Assembly: GCA_964650485.1 (NCBI GenBank)
Contig: CAZYTX010000004.1
Coordinates: 1 to 64,000 of the forward strand
DNA from: CAZYTX01 sp964650485
Lineage (GTDB): Bacteria > RBG-13-61-14 > DATKZS01
Length of the DNA: 64,000 nucleotides
Direction: 5' to 3'
Shown here: one piece after another, positions 59,395 through 64,000 of the stretch
How the letters are laid out: every line of letters begins with the position of its first letter
How positions within the stretch are numbered: the first letter of the stretch is position 1
The notes under the pieces: generated by a model
What the model saw: the letters and a program-made list of their open reading frames with translations, nothing else
Database searches by the model: none
Told to the model about the DNA's origin: nothing
Translations under genes and position numbers: made by a program

Positions 59395-59862
59395 TCAATA
59401 GAGCTCCTTTAACATGAGCACCGCGTCCTCGCCGGTGTCCGAGTAGTATCCCCTCCTGGCGCCGACCTCATGGAAGCCGATGGCTCTGTAAAACCCGCGC
59501 CCAAGGTCATTGCCCTCGCGCACCTCCAGCCATATCTCATCCACCCCATGCAGCATGCACTGATCAGTGAGCACCTCCATCAGGGCCTTTCCAACCCCTA
59601 TGTACCTGCTCTCCGGCTCCACCGCCAGTTTGAGCACGTGGGCCTCGCCGACCACCTCCCAGGCGCACAAATGCCCTATGATCCTGCCCTCCTCCTCCGC
59701 CACCAGGAACACGGACTGCTCGCGCAACATCTCCATGGAATACATGGACGCGGACCATGGAGAGGGGAAGCTCTGGCTCTCGATGCGGATTATGTCCGTG
59801 AGGTCTTCGAATCTTGCGCTCCGCACCCCTATCTTCTTTGTGGCATGCAGTCCCTTGATCAT
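59395..59862 (-). CDS. rimI: RimI-type ribosomal-protein alanine N-acetyltransferase
   Basis: This 155-residue GNAT acetyltransferase would modify the N-terminus of ribosomal protein S18. It shows IRIESQSFPSPWSASMY, VLKLAVEPESRYIGVGKALM with the Q/RxxGxG/A acetyl-CoA motif (RYIGVGKALM), and NDLGRGFYRAIGFHEVGARR. The C-terminal YYSDTGEDAVLML is typical of RimI. It is in the middle of the pyrK-pyrD operon. The Tyr after N in the family's catalytic position is present as FYRAIGF. Confidence 0.9.
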   Translation of the reverse strand: MIKGLHATKKIGVRSARFEDLTDIIRIESQSFPSPWSASMYSMEMLREQSVFLVAEEEGRIIGHLCAWEVVGEAHVLKLAVEPESRYIGVGKALMEVLTDQCMLHGVDEIWLEVREGNDLGRGFYRAIGFHEVGARRGYYSDTGEDAVLMLKELY

Positions 59863-59913
59863 GTCTAAAATCTTCCAGGCGGCCCTTGCGCCTCTCCCGT
59901 CTCACCGATCCTG

Positions 59914-60354
59914 TTATTCTTCGGACACATCCGCGGACGTGGGCATGCCCGTGCACAAGACTCTTACTACCTCGACTCCTTCCGGGTCCCTGCCCGTGGT
60001 GACATATGCTATCCTTCCGCTCTTTTTGTCCACCTCGGTGACCTCCGCTGTGAATGTTATGGTGTCGCCGGGAAACACCGGCTTTAAAAAGTCCATCTCC
60101 GCCCTGGTGGCGAGTATGCCAGGGCCGGGGAAAAAGTCGCCCCCGAAGTGGCAGAAGGCCGCGGCAACCAAAAGCCCGTGCACTATGGGCCTTTTGAACC
60201 TGCCTTTCTCGGCGAACCCTTTGTGCATGTGATAGGGGTTGTGGTCCCATGAGATGTCCGCGAACCCCTGCACGTCGTCCTCAATGAACGTGCGAGTGAA
60301 GCTCGCGGTCTGGCCCACCTCGATTTCCTCAATACTCCTTCCTATGACCGCCAT
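59914..60354 (-). CDS. MaoC-like (R)-specific enoyl-CoA hydratase
   Basis: This 146-residue hot-dog protein hydrates enoyl-CoA. It starts at ATG 60354 with GAGGGGTGG upstream; a longer start would reach into the repeat element. The catalytic pair is in ADISWDHNPYHMHKGFAEKG (Asp-x4-His) near residue 33. HGLLVAAAFCHFG and GDTITFTAEVTEVDKKSGR follow. It could supply (R)-3-hydroxyacyl-CoA. It is the first gene of the operon with rimI, pyrK and pyrD. Confidence 0.88.
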   Translation of the reverse strand: MAVIGRSIEEIEVGQTASFTRTFIEDDVQGFADISWDHNPYHMHKGFAEKGRFKRPIVHGLLVAAAFCHFGGDFFPGPGILATRAEMDFLKPVFPGDTITFTAEVTEVDKKSGRIAYVTTGRDPEGVEVVRVLCTGMPTSADVSEE

Positions 60355-60445
60355 GTGTCCACCCCTCGCACGGAAAAAGCGGTTGCGCCCGTCTATGAGA
60401 AAATAATATATTATTCTGGCAAAGCAAGCGAGCCCGGGAATTAAG

Positions 60446-60666
60446 TGAGGAGTGGGCATAAAAAAATTCCCCAACTTACTGATTGCAATTTTGAAAATCT
60501 GGGTAGCGCACACAGCTTGCCTGTGTGCGCGAGCGAAGCGAGCAGGATGCAAGAGTCAGCCTGGTTAATCATTCACCACATGCCACCCGTTATATTCATC
60601 CTGCGCCTTAAGGCGCCCACATAGCAAAGCTATGTGGGCTACCCTCTGAATTATGCCCACTCCTCA
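60446..60666. mobile_element. candidate MITE, 221 bp, 16-bp TIRs and 6-bp target duplication
   Basis: TGAGGAGTGGGCATAA (60446-60461) is perfectly inverted at 60651-60666. ATTAAG flanks both sides (60440-60445 and 60667-60672), as expected for a target-site duplication. No transposase is encoded. The inside holds GCGCACACAG/CTGTGTGCGC (60506-60530), GCAGGATG/CATCCTGC (60542-60549 and 60597-60604), GCGCCTTAAGGCGC (60603-60616) and CCCACATAGC-AAA-GCTATGTGGG. It accounts for most of the gene-free stretch 60355-60747. Confidence 0.75.
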
Positions 60667-60678
60667 ATTAAGTATCTC

Positions 60679-60709
60679 TTGGACTCGCAGCGGGTTTTGA
60701 TCTTATAAT
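60679..60709 (+). promoter_or_regulatory. promoter-like site for the amidohydrolase operon
   Basis: TATAAT at 60704-60709 is a perfect -10. TTGGAC at 60679-60684 is a poor -35 with a 19-base spacer. It starts seven bases beyond the MITE target duplication. AAGGAGG at 60734-60740 precedes the gene. Confidence 0.45.
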
Positions 60710-60747
60710 CTACGTGTGAGCCAAAGAACTTGCAAGGAGGGTTTCAA

Positions 60748-61965
60748 ATGGACAGGAGAGAGTTCATGGGGGCTACAGTGAGCGCGGGCGCGGCCGTGGC
60801 GCTGGGCCCTTTGGCAAGAGCGGGCGGCCTTGACCTGGTGCTGAGCGAGGTGGAGGCCCTGGTTGACGGCTCTTTCAAGCCCTGCGACATCGGGGTCAGC
60901 GCGGGCAGGATAGAGTCCATCGCAGAGCCGGGGAGCCTCGAGGGCAGGGAAAAGGTTCCCTGCAAGGGGCTCTACGCTTCCCCCGGCTGGTGCGACCTGC
61001 ACGTGCACTACGTTGACTGGCGGCACGGCAAGAGCCCGGGCTCGCCCATAAAGCGGCTGGGCACGGAGCTCGGGGTGACCGCGCTGGTTGACGCCGGCAC
61101 CACCGGCGCGGCCAATTTCCACCGCCTGGAGAACGCGATAAATGACGGCCCTGATATCCCCTGCTTCGCTTTCATCTACATCACCCGGGAGGGCATCAAG
61201 ATATCCGACTTCTACATGACCCGGCCGGGCTGGGAGGACATCGAGGCCATGGAGAAGTGTCTTGAAAAGTACGGGCAAAGGATAGTGGGCATCAAGTACA
61301 GGGCCGACCACCAGGTCTCTCCCAAGAACGACCGGCTCTATTACGTGAGAAAGTGCAGGGAAGCCGGCGACGCCCTCGGCCTCCCGGTAATGATCCACAT
61401 CGGCGTGCCGCCGCCCTCGCTCCCCGAGATTCTGCCCCATCTCAAAGAAGGCGACATGATAACCCACTGCTTCCGGGGTGAGGTTAACTCGCTCCACGGC
61501 GACGACGGAAAGCTCCTGCCCGAGGTGGCTGACGCGATCGAGCGGGGCGTCCGCTTCGACGTGGGCCACGGCATGGGCAGCTTCACCTTCAACTCCCTGG
61601 AACGGGCCCTGGACCAGGACTTTGTGGACTTCACCGTAAGCTCGGACCTATATATCATGAGCACCAGGCTGTACGCCAAGACGTTCGCGAACGTGCTCAC
61701 CCAGTTCCTTGCCGCGGGCATGCCCCTGCCCGACATCATGGAGCGGGCAAGCACCAGGCCGGCGAGGTTCCTGGGCCTGGAGAGGGAGATAAAGCCGGGC
61801 GCGGAGGCAACCATGAGCGTTTTCAAGGTGGCCCGCGGCGACTTCACCTGCATGGACGTGAACCGCGACACCCGGAAGAGCGACAAAAGGATAATCCCCG
61901 AGTGGACAGTAATGCAGGGCAGGGAGATCAAGGCGGGAGAGTTCGACAGGAAGATGTTCATGTAA
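60748..61965 (+). CDS. amidohydrolase/deacetylase-family metallohydrolase with Tat-like signal
   Basis: This 405-residue amidohydrolase-superfamily protein starts at ATG 60748 behind AAGGAGG. The N-terminus MDRREFMGATVSAGAAVALG is Tat-like (RREFM), so it is probably periplasmic. Metal-ligand motifs in order are CDLHVHYVDW (HxH), GIKYRADHQ with a likely carbamylated Lys, VMIHIGVPPPSL, ITHCFRGE and RFDVGHGMGSF. These fit the deacetylase-like subgroup of metal-dependent hydrolases. The substrate is unknown. YjbQ follows after 11 bases. Confidence 0.85.
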   Translation: MDRREFMGATVSAGAAVALGPLARAGGLDLVLSEVEALVDGSFKPCDIGVSAGRIESIAEPGSLEGREKVPCKGLYASPGWCDLHVHYVDWRHGKSPGSPIKRLGTELGVTALVDAGTTGAANFHRLENAINDGPDIPCFAFIYITREGIKISDFYMTRPGWEDIEAMEKCLEKYGQRIVGIKYRADHQVSPKNDRLYYVRKCREAGDALGLPVMIHIGVPPPSLPEILPHLKEGDMITHCFRGEVNSLHGDDGKLLPEVADAIERGVRFDVGHGMGSFTFNSLERALDQDFVDFTVSSDLYIMSTRLYAKTFANVLTQFLAAGMPLPDIMERASTRPARFLGLEREIKPGAEATMSVFKVARGDFTCMDVNRDTRKSDKRIIPEWTVMQGREIKAGEFDRKMFM

Positions 61966-61976
61966 GGAGAATTAGC

Positions 61977-62396
61977 ATGCCAGTGAAGACCGAGACATTC
62001 GAGCTTACGACCAAGGGGTTCACGGACATCGTGGACATAACCGGCCGGGTGGCAAAGGCCGTCCGTGACTCGGGGCTTGGCTCGGGCATAGCCCTGGCCT
62101 TTGTGGCCGGGTCAACAGCGGGCATCACCACCATCGAGTACGAGAGCGGCGCGGTGTCCGACCTCACGCGCGCCATACAGGAGGTGGCGCCCGAGGAGAG
62201 GGAGTACAAACACAACCTGAAATGGCATGACGGCAACGGGTTCTCGCACGTGCGCTCCGCGCTCACCGGCCCGGGCTTTGCGGTCCCTTTTACAGGCGGC
62301 AGGCTGATGCTGGGCACATGGCAGCAGATAATACTCATGGACCATGACAACCGCTCCAGGAAGCGCGAGGTCATCGTGCAGATGGTGGGCGAATGA
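61977..62396 (+). CDS. yjbQ: YjbQ/UPF0047 family protein
   Basis: This 139-residue protein has the family signature: NLKWHDGNGFSHVRSALTGP, GGRLMLGTWQQIILMDHDNR and the conserved His/Asp pairs. Family members show weak thiamin-phosphate-synthase-like activity, but the physiological role is unclear. The start ATG at 61977 follows AAGGAGA. The stop overlaps the next gene's start by four bases (ATGA at 62393-62396), so it is part of a three-gene operon. Confidence 0.9.
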   Translation: MPVKTETFELTTKGFTDIVDITGRVAKAVRDSGLGSGIALAFVAGSTAGITTIEYESGAVSDLTRAIQEVAPEEREYKHNLKWHDGNGFSHVRSALTGPGFAVPFTGGRLMLGTWQQIILMDHDNRSRKREVIVQMVGE

Positions 62397-63985
62397 GCCA
62401 ACAAGGATCAGGCGCGGACAAGGGCCGCCAGGGGTCTTTCCTCAACTACTTCACCGACGCGGAAAGGGGGGTGGTGGCCCTTGGCAACAACTTGAAGGAC
62501 AGGCTCTTCGGCTGGCTGGGTCCCCTGCTTGTCAGGCTCCACATCTCTCCCGACGCCGTCTCCTACCTGGGCGTGGCCTGCCTGGTGGGCGTGGTCATAT
62601 GGTTCATCTCCCACCCATACCGCGCGGTGGGCCTTATAGTTCTCTACCTGGTCATAGACTCCATTGACGGGGCTTATGCAAGGCACCTCGACAGGCCCAC
62701 CCAGTCGGGCGCGTTCACCGACATAGTGTGCGACCAGCTCGGCATGGTGGTGGTGGTGCTCGGTTTCCTCCAGTACGGCATGCTGGACGGCCAGGTGGGG
62801 GCATACTACATCATGATCTACATCGTGATGATAGGCTTCAGCGTGGTGCAGAACGTGCAGGGCATACCCATGCAGTACATTTTCCGCAGCAAGGCCCTGC
62901 TATACGGGATCTACGTGTTGTGGGCGTTCACCGGGGTGAACATCGCCCCCGTGATCCTCCCCATCCTGTGCGTTATCATGACCGTGTCCGTGGTGCAGAG
63001 CTTCCTCCGCCTCAAGCGCGGTATCTACTGGAGGTACGACCTGCCAAAGATCATGACCATGGACGAAGGGATCAGGGCCGAGGGCGGCTCGCCCCCCAGG
63101 TTCTATACCTCGCTGAACTTCATACTTCCGGCAATGCTGGTGTTTTTGCTGCTCTTCTTCGGGGCATTCACGCAGATAAGAGGCATGCTGGAGAGCACGG
63201 ACATCGAGCCCGCGTGGAAAACGAGCAGGCCCATTGCACTTGTAAACGAAAAAGAGAGGCCCCGGGCACTGGCCGCTTTCCAGGAGGGGTGGATGCTGCT
63301 CACCCGCATACCCGGGACCGAGGCCTCCAGGGTGTACCTCCTGGACAGCGCCCTGTCAGTGAAGCACAGCTTCAGGCTTCCATGGGCCTTGCACCAGGAC
63401 CACGGCGCGTGCACGGACAACCAAAACAACCTCTACATCGCGGACAGGTTGTCCAGGCGCGTGTTCGAGGTGGACATCGGGACCAGCATGAAAAGGGGGG
63501 TGGCGGCGCTCACCCGCAGCTTTGACACCACCCTGCGGGCGCCGGTGGCCTGCGTGCTGGCCGAGGTCCAGGGGACCCGGCGCATGCTGGTGGCCGAGTA
63601 CATGCGCCATTACAAGACCCTGGTGGTGGATTATGACAAGGCTTTTGAAGAGGGCTCGGCGGAAGAGGCAATCGTGGGCTGGTACAGGAACATGGGCTTC
63701 TCCAGGGGGCTGGCAGCGGATGATACGCGCGTGTTCGAGATGAACAGCTCACTCTGGCGCGACATCATATACGTGTCCCGTCTGGACCAGGCCCTTGACA
63801 ACAAGTACATACGGAGCGGCATGGAGACCAGGATCGAGCCCCCGTGCTGGCACTGCCGCGACATGGCGATCATGAAAAACACCATCGCCGTCCTTGACCC
63901 CAAAAAGCCCAGAATATTTCAAGCGGAGCTGCCCCGGGCTCCTTTTACAAAACACAAACACACAAAGAGCACAAAGAGGGAATAA
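62393..63985 (+). CDS. CDP-alcohol phosphotransferase fused to a large C-terminal domain
   Basis: This 530-residue membrane protein makes a phospholipid-type bond from a CDP-alcohol. The catalytic motif is complete: DSIDGAYARHLDRPTQSGAF, then TDIVCDQ (D-x2-DG-x2-AR-x8-G-x3-D-x3-D) near residue 89. About seven TM segments end near residue 265. The remaining 265 residues are soluble and look like a beta-propeller (LTRIPGTEASRVYLLD, NNLYIADRLSRRVFEVD). They include CWHCRD near 490. The last residues (TKHKHTKSTKRE) are translated from a CACAAAGAG repeat. Confidence 0.85.
   Translation: MSQQGSGADKGRQGSFLNYFTDAERGVVALGNNLKDRLFGWLGPLLVRLHISPDAVSYLGVACLVGVVIWFISHPYRAVGLIVLYLVIDSIDGAYARHLDRPTQSGAFTDIVCDQLGMVVVVLGFLQYGMLDGQVGAYYIMIYIVMIGFSVVQNVQGIPMQYIFRSKALLYGIYVLWAFTGVNIAPVILPILCVIMTVSVVQSFLRLKRGIYWRYDLPKIMTMDEGIRAEGGSPPRFYTSLNFILPAMLVFLLLFFGAFTQIRGMLESTDIEPAWKTSRPIALVNEKERPRALAAFQEGWMLLTRIPGTEASRVYLLDSALSVKHSFRLPWALHQDHGACTDNQNNLYIADRLSRRVFEVDIGTSMKRGVAALTRSFDTTLRAPVACVLAEVQGTRRMLVAEYMRHYKTLVVDYDKAFEEGSAEEAIVGWYRNMGFSRGLAADDTRVFEMNSSLWRDIIYVSRLDQALDNKYIRSGMETRIEPPCWHCRDMAIMKNTIAVLDPKKPRIFQAELPRAPFTKHKHTKSTKRE
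63960..63981 (+). repeat. CACAAAGAG-type repeat at the end of the last gene
   Basis: ACACACAAAGAGCACAAAGA GG-type bases form the 3' end of the CDP-alcohol transferase gene and its stop. They are the direct-form relative of the inverted repeat at 32736-32803. Confidence 0.5.
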
Positions 63986-64000
63986 AAGGAAAAGAAATGT

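Noticed and set aside
60446..60666. Insertion sequence with transposase
   Set aside because: The element is too short to encode a transposase, so it was called a MITE candidate only.

Overview
The window is about 64 kb of high-GC DNA from an anaerobic, Gram-negative bacterium, most like a deltaproteobacterium/Desulfobacterota. The main reasons are an operon of NifX-family proteins, Mrp and ferredoxin-MinD ATPases resembling the anaerobe-specific orange-protein (ORP) loci, bifunctional beta-oxidation genes, a stand-alone MglA-type GTPase, tandem PilZ domains, a lidless Hsp70 and HAE1-type RND pumps with lipoprotein adaptors. A run of exactly 100 N (37313-37412) shows that this is a scaffolded draft, probably metagenomic. 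I found no rRNA, tRNA, CRISPR array or phage. The taxonomy is an inference from gene content.

Layout. 1-295: short direct and tandem repeats. 295-7.8 kb: a small unknown gene, a GT39-like membrane protein, rpe, an ECF transporter (fused ATPase, EcfT) with a Tat-exported SagB-like nitroreductase, and aroE. 7.9-20.2 kb: glpK, an FG-GAP lipoprotein-like secreted protein, one RND adaptor with two different RND pumps, and a UroD-fold protein. 20.2-25.2 kb: an eight-gene ORP-like metal-cluster operon on the minus strand, with a sigma-54-like site and repeated GTTTCAT motifs upstream. 25.2-31.4 kb: a frameshifted tail-fibre-like gene, a radical SAM protein, a truncated YfaP-like domain, an OB-fold lipoprotein, a clostripain-like protease and an acyl-CoA synthetase. 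31.7-41.4 kb: an orphan OppC permease, LUD protein-pyrF, then an envelope block (alkaline-phosphatase-superfamily membrane enzyme, GT39, PilZ, Hsp70, PAP2) and a cNMP-binding protein. 41.5-45.4 kb: FadN-like enzyme and thiolase behind a strong promoter. 45.7-53.5 kb: GH38 mannosidase, PocR and MglA proteins, a HAD remnant, a CaiB CoA-transferase and a ClC channel. 53.6-57.5 kb: a second alkaline-phosphatase-superfamily enzyme, TonB and an alpha/beta hydrolase. 57.7-60.4 kb: MaoC-rimI-pyrK-pyrD. 60.7-64 kb: amidohydrolase, YjbQ and a CDP-alcohol phosphotransferase fused to a large extracytoplasmic domain.

How it fits together. Fatty-acid and CoA chemistry is spread over FadD, FadN, thiolase, CaiB and MaoC. 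Pyrimidine synthesis is represented by pyrF and pyrKD. Envelope biogenesis and export are over-represented (two GT39-like proteins, two AP-superfamily enzymes, PAP2, CDP-alcohol transferase, two RND pumps, TonB). Unusual features are a candidate MITE with target-site duplication at 60446-60666, a 25-bp perfect inverted repeat at 57494-57658, a modular palindromic repeat present twice in opposite orientation, a short repeat that supplies stop codons, and four decayed or truncated genes, some of which could be assembly artefacts.
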